From DASWJZ01 sp963720705 (lineage in GTDB: Bacteria > Pseudomonadota > Alphaproteobacteria > Rhizobiales > Afifellaceae), in assembly GCA_963720705.1 (NCBI GenBank), contig CAVRGJ010000007.1, positions 186,001-250,000 on the forward strand: DNA of 64,000 nucleotides, written 5' to 3'. The position numbers and the translations under genes are program-made. Shown here piece by piece: positions 28,845 to 38,123 of this stretch (positions are counted from its first letter, which is position 1; each line of letters opens with the position of its first letter). The notes below the pieces were generated by a model. It was not told where the DNA came from. It made no database searches and saw only the letters and a program-made list of their open reading frames with translations.

Positions 28845-29301
28845 GGCTCTCCCCAGCAGCGCGGGGATTGAGGGCGCCGGCTACTCGAAGAAGCAGCTGC
28901 CGGAGAAGCTCGGCTACAAGCCCGGGCAGGTGGCGCTTTTCGTGGCGCTGCCGGACGAACTTGCCGGCCTTTCGAACGCGGTCGGGTTCAAGTCGGCGAG
29001 CCGCAAGAAAGGTTGGGATGCAAGCTTTCCGGCGCGCCGCTACGACATCATCCACGCCTTCACGAAGCACCGGGCAGAGCTCGACGCCGGCCTTGCCGGG
29101 CTGCGGGGAGCGCTGAAGCCGGACGGCGCGATTTGGGTGTCCTGGCCGAAGAAGGCGGCGAGAGTCGAAACCGACATGACCGAGGACCGTGTGCGCGAGG
29201 CGGCGCTCAAGCTCGATCTCGTCGACGTCAAAGTGGCGGCGGTCGACGCCATCTGGTCGGGGTTGAAGCTCGTGATCCGCAAGGACCGCCGACAGCGCTG
29301 A
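28837..29301 (+). CDS. DUF3052-like protein
   Basis: A 154-residue soluble protein of the DUF3052 type: GIEGAGYSKKQLPEKLGYKP near residue 9, then DIIHAFTKHRAELDAGLAGL and the WVSWPKK segment. The fold is thought to be related to methyltransferase-like domains but no activity is established. It ends 16 bp before sdhB, so it should be co-transcribed with complex II genes; whether it acts on them is unknown. Confidence 0.8.
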   Translation: MARALPSSAGIEGAGYSKKQLPEKLGYKPGQVALFVALPDELAGLSNAVGFKSASRKKGWDASFPARRYDIIHAFTKHRAELDAGLAGLRGALKPDGAIWVSWPKKAARVETDMTEDRVREAALKLDLVDVKVAAVDAIWSGLKLVIRKDRRQR

Positions 29302-29317
29302 AGGCACAGGGATAGAG

Positions 29318-30097
29318 ATGGTTCAGTTCACCCTTCCGAAGAACTCTCGTATCATTGGCGGCAAAGCTTGGCCGAAGCCGGCCGACGGCGGGCGGCTGAA
29401 GGAGTTTCGGGTCTATCGTTACAACCCGGACAGCGCGGCGAACCCACGCATCGACACTTACTTCGTCGACACCGGCGACTGCGGGCCGATGGTTCTCGAT
29501 GCGCTCATCTGGATCAAGAACAAGGTCGATCCGACTCTGACCTTTCGCCGCTCCTGCCGCGAGGGCATCTGCGGCTCCTGCGCCATGAACATCGACGGCA
29601 TGAATACGCTTGCCTGCACCAAGGGCTACGGCGAGATCGGCGGTGCGGTGAAAATCTATCCGTTGCCGCATTTGCCGGTGGTCAAGGACCTGGTACCGGA
29701 CCTGAGCCGCTTCTACGCGCAGCACGCCTTCATAGAGCCTTGGCTGCAAACGGTCTCGCCGACCCCGCAGAAGGAGCGGCTGCAAAGTCACGACGATCGC
29801 GGCAAGCTCGATGGCCTCTACGAGTGCATCCTCTGCGCCTGCTGCTCGACCTCGTGCCCGAGCTATTGGTGGAACGGCGACCGCTATCTCGGACCGGCCG
29901 CGCTGCTCCAGGCGTACCGCTGGCTTGTCGATTCGCGCGACGAAGCGACCGGTCAGCGGCTCGACGATCTTGAGGATCCGTTCCGCCTCTATCGTTGCCA
30001 TACCATCATGAATTGCGCGCAGACCTGCCCGAAGGGTCTGAATCCGGCCAAGGCGATCGCCGAGATCAAGAAAATGATGGTGGCGCGGCAAGTGTAG
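29318..30097 (+). CDS. sdhB: Succinate dehydrogenase iron-sulfur subunit (SdhB)
   Basis: A 259-residue electron-transfer subunit. All cluster ligands are visible: the [2Fe-2S] motif CREGICGSCAMNIDG with a later Cys (TLACTKG), then CILCACCSTSCPSYWW and CHTIMNCAQTCPKGLNP for the [4Fe-4S] and [3Fe-4S] clusters. It passes electrons from SdhA to ubiquinone at SdhC/SdhD. Last gene of the sdh cluster. Confidence 0.96.
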   Translation: MVQFTLPKNSRIIGGKAWPKPADGGRLKEFRVYRYNPDSAANPRIDTYFVDTGDCGPMVLDALIWIKNKVDPTLTFRRSCREGICGSCAMNIDGMNTLACTKGYGEIGGAVKIYPLPHLPVVKDLVPDLSRFYAQHAFIEPWLQTVSPTPQKERLQSHDDRGKLDGLYECILCACCSTSCPSYWWNGDRYLGPAALLQAYRWLVDSRDEATGQRLDDLEDPFRLYRCHTIMNCAQTCPKGLNPAKAIAEIKKMMVARQV

Positions 30098-30381
30098 CAC
30101 CGCGTCGGCTGCCCCATCGGATATCCCCAGAAAGCGGTGCTGCGCGTCCGCCGTTCTTGGTGTATGCAATGCATTATGCAATCGAAAATAGAAATATGAT
30201 GCAACTCCAGAATGCTACTTTGTGAAATGGGGAATGATTACTTAGAGATGTAGAATATGACAGTGTTGAGACAGTGCGGCATCGGCTGCAAACGGAAGAA
30301 ACATCTGAATATTTGCGGACATTATCTAGCCTGATAAAGATCATAAACAGGCCGGGCAGCGCATACGGGGTAGGAAATATA
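30098..30381. other. AT-rich intergenic region with direct repeat TATGCAAT
   Basis: This 284-bp stretch between sdhB and the VOC gene is clearly richer in A and T than its surroundings from about 30150 on. It holds two copies of TATGCAAT (30163-30170 and 30175-30182) separated by GCAT; TATGCA-A-TGCAT within it is also a near-palindrome of the kind bound by GntR-family regulators. A promoter or operator for the downstream sugar genes, or a relic of transferred DNA, are both possible. No RNA gene was recognised. Confidence 0.4.
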
Positions 30382-30774
30382 ATGAATGCCATCGACCATC
30401 TGGGGCTCCAGGTCAGCGACTACGCTCGCGCGCTGCGCTTCTTTTCGCGGGCGCTTGCGCCGCTTGGCATCACTGTCATCATGCGCGTCGGCAAGGAAGA
30501 GACGGGCGGCTACGAGGGCGCGGGGTTCGGGCGCGACGGCAAGCCTTCCTTCTGGATTAGCGCAGGCGAACGGACCGTGCCGCGCGTCCACGTCGCCTTT
30601 GCCGCCGACACGCGCGAAGCGGTCGATCGCTTCTTCGAGGCGGCGCTCGCGGCCGGCGGCGTCGACAACGGGGCGCCGGGGATCCGCGCACACTATCATC
30701 CCGACTATTACGGCGCCTTCGTGCTCGACCTCGACGGGCACAACATCGAGGCCGTCTGTCACAAGCCTGCCTAG
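30382..30774 (+). CDS. VOC (glyoxalase/bleomycin-resistance) superfamily protein
   Basis: A 130-residue single VOC unit built from beta-alpha-beta-beta-beta modules. It has the metal-type residues His in AIDHLGLQV (residue 5), and His/Asp/Glu near AHYHPDYYGAFVLDLDGHNIEAVCH at the end (described, not quoted as a motif). The chosen ATG is preceded by AGGA; the longer open frame from 30274 lies in AT-rich DNA and is not family-like. Many such proteins are lyases or dioxygenases of small molecules. Function is not known here. Confidence 0.82.
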   Translation: MNAIDHLGLQVSDYARALRFFSRALAPLGITVIMRVGKEETGGYEGAGFGRDGKPSFWISAGERTVPRVHVAFAADTREAVDRFFEAALAAGGVDNGAPGIRAHYHPDYYGAFVLDLDGHNIEAVCHKPA

Positions 30775-30819
30775 GCGTTCTCTCTTGCGCTTTCCCGGAA
30801 GGGCGGCTCACAAAGCCGA

Positions 30820-32300
30820 ATGACCTTCCTCGGCATCGACCTCGGCACGTCCGCGTTGAAGGCGGTGCTGGTAGACGATGCGCAGACGGTTCTAGCCATG
30901 TCCTCCGCTCCGATAAAGACGAGCGCCCCGCATCCGGGATGGTCGGAGCAGGACCCGCGCGATTGGCGGCATGCGCTCGACGCTCGCGATCGCCGAGCTT
31001 CGCGCGGCGGAGCCAGGCGCCCTTCGCAGCGGTCCGCGCGATCGGCCTGTCGGGACAGATGCATGGCGCCGTGCTGCTTGACGATTTGGGCAAGCCGATC
31101 CGTCCGGCGATCCTTTGGAACGACGGGCGCGCGACCGAGGAATGCGCGGCTCTCGAGGTGGCCGTGCCGGACCTCACCACGATTTCCGGGATACGGGCGA
31201 TGCCCGGCTTCACCGCGCCGAAGCTGCTCTGGCTGAAAACGCACGAGCCGGAGCATTTCGCGCGGATCGCCAAAGTCGTCTCACCCAAGGACATCGTGCG
31301 GCTTTGGCTGACAGGTGAGACCGCCACCGATATGTCCGACGCCGCCGGGACGCTGTGGCTCGACGAAGCGGCACGCGACTGGTCGGAGGCGATTCTCGCC
31401 GCCTCCGGCCTCAGTCGCGCGGCGATGCCCACTCTCTTCGAGGGGCCGCAGCCGACCGGGGAAGTCCGCCGCGCAATCCTGGACTCCGTTGGGATCGACG
31501 GTCCGGTCGTCGTCGCCGCCGGCGCTGGGGACGCCGCAGCCGCGGCGATCGGGATCGGTGCCGTCGATAATTGCGACGCCTTCGTCTCGCTCGGCACTTC
31601 CGCTCAGCTCTTCGTGACCGACGATTCCTATCGCCCGCAACCGGAAACGCTACTCCATGCCTTTGCGCACGCGCTTCCGAACCGCTGGTTCCGCATGGCG
31701 GCGATGCTGAACGGCGCGACCTGCCTCGATCTCGTCGCGCGGCTCGTCGGTGAAAGCGACATCGCCGCGTTGCTTGACCGAACCGCGGCCGCCTATAGGG
31801 GCCCGTCGCGTGTTCTTTTTCTTCCCTACCTCTCGGGCGAACGCACGCCGCACGACGATCCTTACGCGCGCGGCGTCTTTGCCGGACTCGATCCCGACGT
31901 CGGTGCGCTCGACCTGGTGCAGGCAGCGCTTGAAGGCGTCGCGTTCTCGTTCCTCGAAGCGCGCCATCTGATGGAGGAAGCGGGCGTGCAGCTTGAGAAA
32001 GCCGGCGCGGTCGGGGGCGGCGCGCGCAGCCGATTCTGGATGCAGATCGTCTCGAACGTTCTTGGCATTCCGATCGAGCGATATGCGGGGAGCGAAACCG
32101 GGCCGGCCTTCGGCGCTGCGCGGCTTGCCCGCATGGCGCTGACCGGCGAGCCCCCGCACGAAATATGCTCGAAGCCGCGGGTTCGCGACGTCTTTATGCC
32201 TGATCGCGCTCTGACCTCCGCCTATCGCGAGCGCTTCGAAATCTACAAGCGACTCTATCGCGGGCTCAGACCTCTGTTTCGTCCCGCGCCGACTCTTTGA
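30820..32300 (+). pseudogene. xylB: Xylulokinase XylB, frame broken twice as sequenced
   Basis: The enzyme phosphorylates D-xylulose at the end of xylose or xylitol breakdown. The start MTFLGIDLGTSALKAVLVDD is the FGGY kinase phosphate-1 motif, and WSEQDPRDW follows; GLSGQMHGAVLLD, ILWNDGRA, and C-terminal GGGARSRFWMQI are in another frame. An intermediate segment AIAELRAAEPGAL sits in the third frame. Removing one C at about 30985 and one at about 31025 joins all three into a 492-residue kinase of normal size. Two separate indels 40 bp apart point to a sequence-quality problem. The 3' end overlaps the convergent ROK gene by 35 bp. Confidence 0.85.
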
Positions 32301-33534
32301 AGAGCACCTCGCGGTCGCGAGAGAAGTTCGCAAGGAGCGGCAGGCAAGCGCCGCCGATCGCGCGCGCGCCGGACCCGACCGTTCCTTCCCTGACGGCGAT
32401 GGGCGACAAACCCTGGCGGTCGAAGGTCTCGATCGCTGCCGCCGTCGCCGTCACGATGCGGTGGCGGACTTCGGCCGGAAGCGCGCCGTCGATGATGACC
32501 GCCTCGAAATCGATGACGGAAATCGCTGCGACGGTCGCCGCGGCGAGGCTCGTCGCCGTCTCGCCGATCCAGTCGTCAAGCTCGGGGCCGACATCGCCCC
32601 AATCGTCAGGTGAGCGTGAGAGCACGGCCGGGTTGCGACCCGCTGCGATCATCTTCTTTTCGAGCACGTAGATCGAAGCGCTGCGGATGAGCTGCTGCGA
32701 AGTGGCCGCGCCGTCCGCGCCCTTCGCCGGGATCGGCAGTGATCCGAGTGCGCCGGCGTTGCCGCTGCGGCCGGGATAGAGACTGCCGTTCAGCACCACG
32801 CCGCCGCCGACGAAGGAGCCTATGAAGAAGTAGAGGAAGTCGAGCACGTGGCCAGGATTGCCGAGCACGAGCTCGGCGCCGCAGGCGGCGGTGGCATCGT
32901 TGCAGAAATAGACTGGCCAGTCGCAAAGATCGGCAATTTCCCGCTTGATGTCGAAATTCCGCCAGCCGTCGAGGACGGCGCGCGGAGCGCCGATCTGCTC
33001 CTCCCAGTTCCACAATTCGAACGGCGCCGCGATCCCGATCCCCGAGATGCGCCCGCGTCTTCGCCGGGGAAGCGTCTCGACGAGGGTGGCGATCGCGCGC
33101 TTCGCGAATTCCGTAATGCCGGACGGCGTCGGAAAGCGGTACGGCTCGTGCAGGCTCTTAAGCGGTCGGCCGAGAAAATCGAGCAACACAAGGTCACTCG
33201 AACGCCGCCCGATCTTGAGGCCGAGGAAGAACGCGCCTTGCGGATTGAGCGAGAATGGGACCGAGGGCTGGCCGATCTTGCCGCGCTGCGGTGCCTCCTT
33301 GACTACCAGGCCATCGGATTCGAGCTGCCGCATGATGACGGAGATCGTCTGCGCCGAAAGTCCCGTGAGCCGCGCGATCTCCGCCTTCGCGGCGCTTCCG
33401 TGCCGACGGATGAGCGACAGAATGAGGCGCTCGTTGTAGAGCCGGACGCCGCTTTGATTGGTGCCGCGGCTCGGGTCGACCGAGTGCTGCCGTGCAGCGT
33501 CGGCCGCCGCGCTTCGCGGCTTCAAGGCGTCCAC
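32266..33534 (-). CDS. ROK-family transcriptional repressor
   Basis: A 422-residue NagC/XylR-type regulator. The winged helix is in LYNERLILSLIRRHGSAAKA and LTGLSAQTISVIMRQLESDG. The sugar-binding ROK fold follows, with PFELWNW, FCNDATAACGAELV and GRSGNAGALGSL. The Cys-rich zinc motif normal for ROK proteins (CxCGxxGC) is absent. I start at GTG 33534, which has GGGAGGAAAC directly upstream, rather than GTG 33573. It is divergent from the FrcBCA-like transporter and convergent with xylB, as expected for their sugar-responsive repressor; FrcR of rhizobial fructose operons is also a ROK protein. Confidence 0.88.
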   Translation of the reverse strand: MDALKPRSAAADAARQHSVDPSRGTNQSGVRLYNERLILSLIRRHGSAAKAEIARLTGLSAQTISVIMRQLESDGLVVKEAPQRGKIGQPSVPFSLNPQGAFFLGLKIGRRSSDLVLLDFLGRPLKSLHEPYRFPTPSGITEFAKRAIATLVETLPRRRRGRISGIGIAAPFELWNWEEQIGAPRAVLDGWRNFDIKREIADLCDWPVYFCNDATAACGAELVLGNPGHVLDFLYFFIGSFVGGGVVLNGSLYPGRSGNAGALGSLPIPAKGADGAATSQQLIRSASIYVLEKKMIAAGRNPAVLSRSPDDWGDVGPELDDWIGETATSLAAATVAAISVIDFEAVIIDGALPAEVRHRIVTATAAAIETFDRQGLSPIAVREGTVGSGARAIGGACLPLLANFSRDREVLFKESARDETEV

Positions 33535-33759
33535 GTTTCCTCCCGAAGATTTCGTTTTGTAGCGCTCGAGCACGATGTCGCGCCGTCCGGCCGGGTGTCA
33601 ACGACTAAATCATTTCAGTTGATCTATTGACTTCACACCCCCTTGGTATGAGTTTGGAACGGACGAGGGGTTGCCGGCCCCGCGGTAGGCTCATGCCCGC
33701 CGCGAGGGACAAGAAGAGCGCATCCCGTCGGCGTAAAGAGTGATCCAAGGGAGGAACAC

Positions 33760-34770
33760 GTGAATAGGAAACTTCGCTTACTCAGCATTGCGAGCGCGCT
33801 CGCCTTCGGCTTTGTCGGCACCGCCTCGGCGGCCGAAATCGTCGGCCTCATCACAAAGACGGAAGGCAACCCCTTCTTCGTGAAGATGCGCGAAGGCGCG
33901 CAGGAAAAAGCCAAGGAGCTCGGTCTCGACCTCCAGACCTTCGCCGGCAAGTACGACGGCGACAACGACACGCAAGTCGCGGCGATCGAGAGCTTGATCT
34001 CGGCCGGCGCCAAGGGCTTTGCGATCGTGCCGTCGGATTCCTCGGCGATCGTGCCGACGATCAAGAAAGCGCGCGACGCTGGCCTCATGGTCATCGTGCT
34101 CGACACGCCGCTTGATCCGATCGATGCGGCCGATGCGACCTTCGCGACCGACAACCGCAAGGCCGGCCAGCTCATCGGCGAGTGGGCGAAAGGCACGCTT
34201 GGCGACAAGGCCGCTTCCGCCAAGATCGCCTTCCTCGATCTGACCGTGAACCAGCCGACCGTCGACTATCTGCGTGACCAGGGCTTCATGCAGGGCTTCG
34301 GCATCGACGTGAAGGATCCCAATCATTACGGCGACGAGGACGACGCGCGCATCTGCGGCCACGAGATGAGCTCAGGCGCCGAGGACGGCGGGCGCACCGC
34401 GATGGAGACGCTGCTTCAGAAGTGCCCGGACGTGAACGTGATGTACACGATCAACGAGCCCGCCGCGGCCGGTGGCTACGAAGCGCTGAAGGCGGCCGGC
34501 AAGGACGACGGCAGCGTGCTCGTCGTTTCGATCGACGGTGGCTGCCCAGGCGTGAAGAACGTCCAGGCAGGCATCATCGGTGCGACTTCGCAGCAGTACC
34601 CGCACAAGATGGCGTCGATGGCGCTTGAGGCGATTGCCAGCGGCAAGCTTCCGGATGGCGTCGAAAAGGGCGGTTTCTTCGACACCGGTGCGACGCTCAT
34701 CACCGACAAGCCGGTTGACGGCGTCCCGTCGATCTCGACGGAGGACGGCCTCAAATTGTGCTGGGGCTAA
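33760..34770 (+). CDS. frcB: Sugar ABC transporter periplasmic binding protein (FrcB/RbsB type)
   Basis: A 336-residue periplasmic protein of the type-I pentose/hexose binding family. The signal peptide runs to about residue 24 (VGTASA|AE). The mature chain has ITKTEGNPFFVKMREGAQEK and later VVSIDGGCPGVKNV. The start is a GTG with AAGGGAGGAAC upstream. Overall pattern and neighbours resemble FrcB of the rhizobial fructose/mannose/ribose importer, but the adjoining xylulokinase and polyol dehydrogenase mean a pentose or polyol could be the substrate. Confidence 0.82.
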   Translation: MNRKLRLLSIASALAFGFVGTASAAEIVGLITKTEGNPFFVKMREGAQEKAKELGLDLQTFAGKYDGDNDTQVAAIESLISAGAKGFAIVPSDSSAIVPTIKKARDAGLMVIVLDTPLDPIDAADATFATDNRKAGQLIGEWAKGTLGDKAASAKIAFLDLTVNQPTVDYLRDQGFMQGFGIDVKDPNHYGDEDDARICGHEMSSGAEDGGRTAMETLLQKCPDVNVMYTINEPAAAGGYEALKAAGKDDGSVLVVSIDGGCPGVKNVQAGIIGATSQQYPHKMASMALEAIASGKLPDGVEKGGFFDTGATLITDKPVDGVPSISTEDGLKLCWG

Positions 34771-34812
34771 TTCCCTTCGCTCCTGAGAGTACCTAGACTG
34801 CGGCACTTAAGA

Positions 34813-34842
34813 AGGAGGGCAACCGGAAACGGTTGCCCTCCT
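34813..34842 (+). terminator. Intercistronic hairpin between binding-protein and permease genes
   Basis: A 13-bp perfect stem closed by a GAAA tetraloop, centred 57 bp after the binding-protein stop. No T-run follows. Such hairpins often allow partial termination or protect the upstream message from decay, so that binding protein outnumbers permease. Confidence 0.75.
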
Positions 34843-34874
34843 CGGCCTCGCTAAAGGTCAGTCTGGGGGAGGGC

Positions 34875-35968
34875 ATGGACAAGGTGAGCGACGAAACCAC
34901 CCGCGTCGGGGCGGCCGATTTCGAAAAGGTGCTGCCGACCGACCAGACGGTCGCCAGCTTCGAGGAAGAGCGGCAGGACCCGCTCAAGCACGTCCAGCAC
35001 TTCCTGCACACCTACCCGACAGCGATCCCCTTCATCGTCCTTCTGCTCGGCATCCTCATCTTCAGTGCGATCGTCGGCGGCCGCTTCTTCGCGCCGTTCA
35101 ACCTGTCGCTGGTCCTCCAGCAGGTGACGATCATCGGCACGCTCGGCATCGCGCAGACGCTGATCATCCTGACCGCCGGCATCGACCTCTCCGTCGGTGT
35201 GATCATGATCCTTTCGACCGTCGTGATGGGGCGTCTCGCCGTGGTCACCGGCATGCCGGTGGTCCTCGCCTTCCCGCTCGGACTTCTCTGCGGCATGGCG
35301 TGCGGCTACGTGAACGGCGCGCTCGTCACCTACCTGAAGCTGCCGCCCTTCATCGTCACGCTCGGCACCTGGAGCATTTTTGGCGCGCTCGTCCTTTTCT
35401 ATTCGCAAAGCGCGACGATCCGTCAGCAGGAGATAGAGGCCGCTGCGCCGTTTCTCCAATTCACCGGTTCGCGCATCCAGATCAGCACACCCTGGGGAGG
35501 CGCGCCGCTCACTTACGGTTCCATCCTGATGGTCATTGCCGCGGCGATCGTCTGGTACATCTTGAACCGCACCGCCTTCGGCCGCCACGTCTACGCGACC
35601 GGCGACGATCCGGAAGCAGCGCGCCTTGCCGGTATCAGCACCAGGAAGACCCTGCTTGCGGTCTATTCGATGGCCGGCTTCATCTGCGCCATCGCCGGCT
35701 GGATTCTGATCGGGAGGATCGGCGCCGTCAGCCCGCTCGCCGGCCAGACCGCGAACCTCGATTCCATCACCGCCGTGGTGATCGGCGGGACCAGCCTCTT
35801 CGGCGGCCGCGGCTCGATCGTGGGCACGCTGATCGGGGCGCTTATCGTGGGCGTGTTCCGCAACGGTCTTGCGCTCGCAGGCCTCGACAATCTGTGGCAG
35901 GAATTCACCGTCGGCGTGCTCATCATCGTCGCCGTCACGATCGACCAGTGGGTGCGGAGGATCTCGGC

Positions 35969-35972
<4 letters not shown>
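34875..35972 (+). CDS. frcC: Sugar ABC transporter permease (FrcC type)
   Basis: A 365-residue inner-membrane permease of the RbsC/FrcC family. About 50 soluble residues lead into eight or more helices, with TAGIDLSVGVIMILS, LGTWSIFGALVLFY and GDDPEAARLAGIS diagnostic of the family. The frame goes back to a TTG at 34833 inside the hairpin, but ATG 34875 has GGGGGAGGG beside it and is preferred. Its stop overlaps the ATPase start (GTGA). Confidence 0.9.
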
Positions 35973-36757
<785 letters not shown>

Positions 36758-36779
36758 CGCGGGGGCTTGTCCAACATTT

Positions 36780-36874
36780 GTCGTCATTGCCGGGCTTGAC
36801 CCGGCAATCCATTCCGTGACCGTCACGATTAGCGCGACGGAACGGATGCCCGGATCAAGTCCGGGCATGACGAC
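36780..36874. repeat. Palindromic intergenic repeat, copy A (inverted relative to copy B)
   Basis: A 95-bp element with two hairpins: GCCGGG-CTTGA-CCCGGC near its left end and GCCCGGA-TCAAG-TCCGGGC near its right. Its reverse complement matches 38005-38101 with a few changes. The edges are GTCGTCAT and ATGACGAC. Similar short elements are widespread in Rhizobiales; this one sits between frcA and the dehydrogenase gene. Confidence 0.75.
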
Positions 36875-36927
36875 AGCTTTGGGCGTTGAGGTTCGCGTCC
36901 GCATCTGGCTCATTGGAGGAAACACTG

Positions 36928-37971
36928 ATGCGCGCACTTGTTCTTGAGCGCCAACGCGAGCTCTCCCTCCGCGACATCGATCTGCCGCTCGAGGTCGGCC
37001 CCGACGATGTCAAGGTGAAGATCAACACCGTCGGCATCTGCGGCAGCGACGTTCACTATTATACGCACGGCAAGATCGGTCCCTTCGTGGTGAAGGCGCC
37101 GATGGTGCTTGGCCACGAAGCGGCGGGAACCGTCGTCGAGGTCGGCCGAAACGTGAAGAGCCTGAAGCCCGGCGACCGCGTCTGCATGGAGCCCGGAATC
37201 CCAGACCCGAATTCGCGGGCAAGCCGCCGCGGCATGTACAATGTCGACCCGGCGGTGACCTTCTGGGCGACGCCGCCGATCCACGGCGTGCTGACGCCCT
37301 ACGCCATCCACCCGGCGAACTACACGTTCAAGCTCCCCGACAACGTCAGCTTCGCGGAAGGCGCGATGGTCGAGCCCTTCGCCGTGGGGATGCAGGCGGC
37401 GACGAAGGCCAAGATCGCGCCGGGCGACACCGCGGTCGTCCTCGGCGCAGGCCCGATCGGCACGATGGTCGCGCTCGCCGCCCTTGCCGGCGGCTGCGCC
37501 CGCGTCGTTCTCGCCGACCTCGCGCAACCGAAGCTCGACATCGCCGCGCGCTATCAAGGCGTGATCCCCGTCAACATCCGCAATGAGGACCTGATCGCGG
37601 AAGTGAAGCGGCTGACCGACGGTTGGGGTGCCGACGTTGTGTTCGAGTGCTCCGGCTCGCCGAAGGCGTGGGAGAAGATTGCCGAGCTGCCGCGGCCGGG
37701 CGGCGTCATCGTTGTCGTCGGCCTGCCGGTCGAGCCGATCGCCTTCGACATTTCCGCGCTCACCACCAAGGAGCTTCGCATCGAATCCGTCTTCCGCTAC
37801 GCGCACCAATACGATCGCGCCATCGCGTTGATCGCGTCGGGGAAGGTCGATCTGAAGCCGCTCATCACCGAGACGTTTCCTTTCGAGAAGAGCATCTCCG
37901 CTTTCGAGCGCGCCGCCGAGGGCCGGCCGGCTGACGTGAAGCTGCAGATCATCGTGGATGGGTCGGATTGA
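36928..37971 (+). CDS. Zinc-dependent polyol (xylitol/sorbitol-type) dehydrogenase
   Basis: A 347-residue medium-chain dehydrogenase. The catalytic zinc ligands are in GICGSDVHYY (Cys, about residue 39) and LGHEAAGTVVE (His, Glu), and the NAD fold is VVLGAGPIGTMVALAAL (about 170-186). The four structural-zinc cysteines usual near residue 95 are missing: the region reads PGIPDPNSRASRRGMYN. That absence is also known in some sorbitol dehydrogenases. With xylulokinase upstream, oxidation of xylitol to D-xylulose is a reasonable guess. GGAGGA is seven bases before the ATG. Confidence 0.87.
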   Translation: MRALVLERQRELSLRDIDLPLEVGPDDVKVKINTVGICGSDVHYYTHGKIGPFVVKAPMVLGHEAAGTVVEVGRNVKSLKPGDRVCMEPGIPDPNSRASRRGMYNVDPAVTFWATPPIHGVLTPYAIHPANYTFKLPDNVSFAEGAMVEPFAVGMQAATKAKIAPGDTAVVLGAGPIGTMVALAALAGGCARVVLADLAQPKLDIAARYQGVIPVNIRNEDLIAEVKRLTDGWGADVVFECSGSPKAWEKIAELPRPGGVIVVVGLPVEPIAFDISALTTKELRIESVFRYAHQYDRAIALIASGKVDLKPLITETFPFEKSISAFERAAEGRPADVKLQIIVDGSD

Positions 37972-38004
37972 GCGGCGTTCCTCGCGTCGCGGCATGTCAG
38001 AATT

Positions 38005-38101
38005 GTCGTCATGCCCGGACTTGATCCGGGCATCCATTCCGTTGCGCTAGTGCCCGTCGCGACGGTTACGGAAATGGATGCCCAAGCCCGGCAATGACGA
38101 C
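38005..38101. repeat. Palindromic intergenic repeat, copy B (inverted relative to copy A)
   Basis: A 97-bp element with the same parts as copy A in the opposite orientation: GCCCGGA-CTTGA-TCCGGGC at its left, a GCGACGG middle, and CCCAAGCCCGGCAATGACGAC at its right (the 19 bases ending 38101 being most of this). It separates the dehydrogenase from the SDR gene. The two copies flank exactly one gene. Confidence 0.75.
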
Positions 38102-38123
38102 ATAGTAAGGTGAGAGGAAAGCA

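Noticed and set aside
30274..30381. Longer start for the VOC protein
   Set aside because: The extra 36 residues are in AT-rich DNA and lack similarity to VOC proteins; ATG 30382 has its own AGGA site.
33627..33652. TTGACT and TATGAG as a promoter for the FrcBCA-like operon
   Set aside because: The spacer is only 14 bases, too short for a standard sigma-70 promoter; the AT-rich stretch may still be regulatory.
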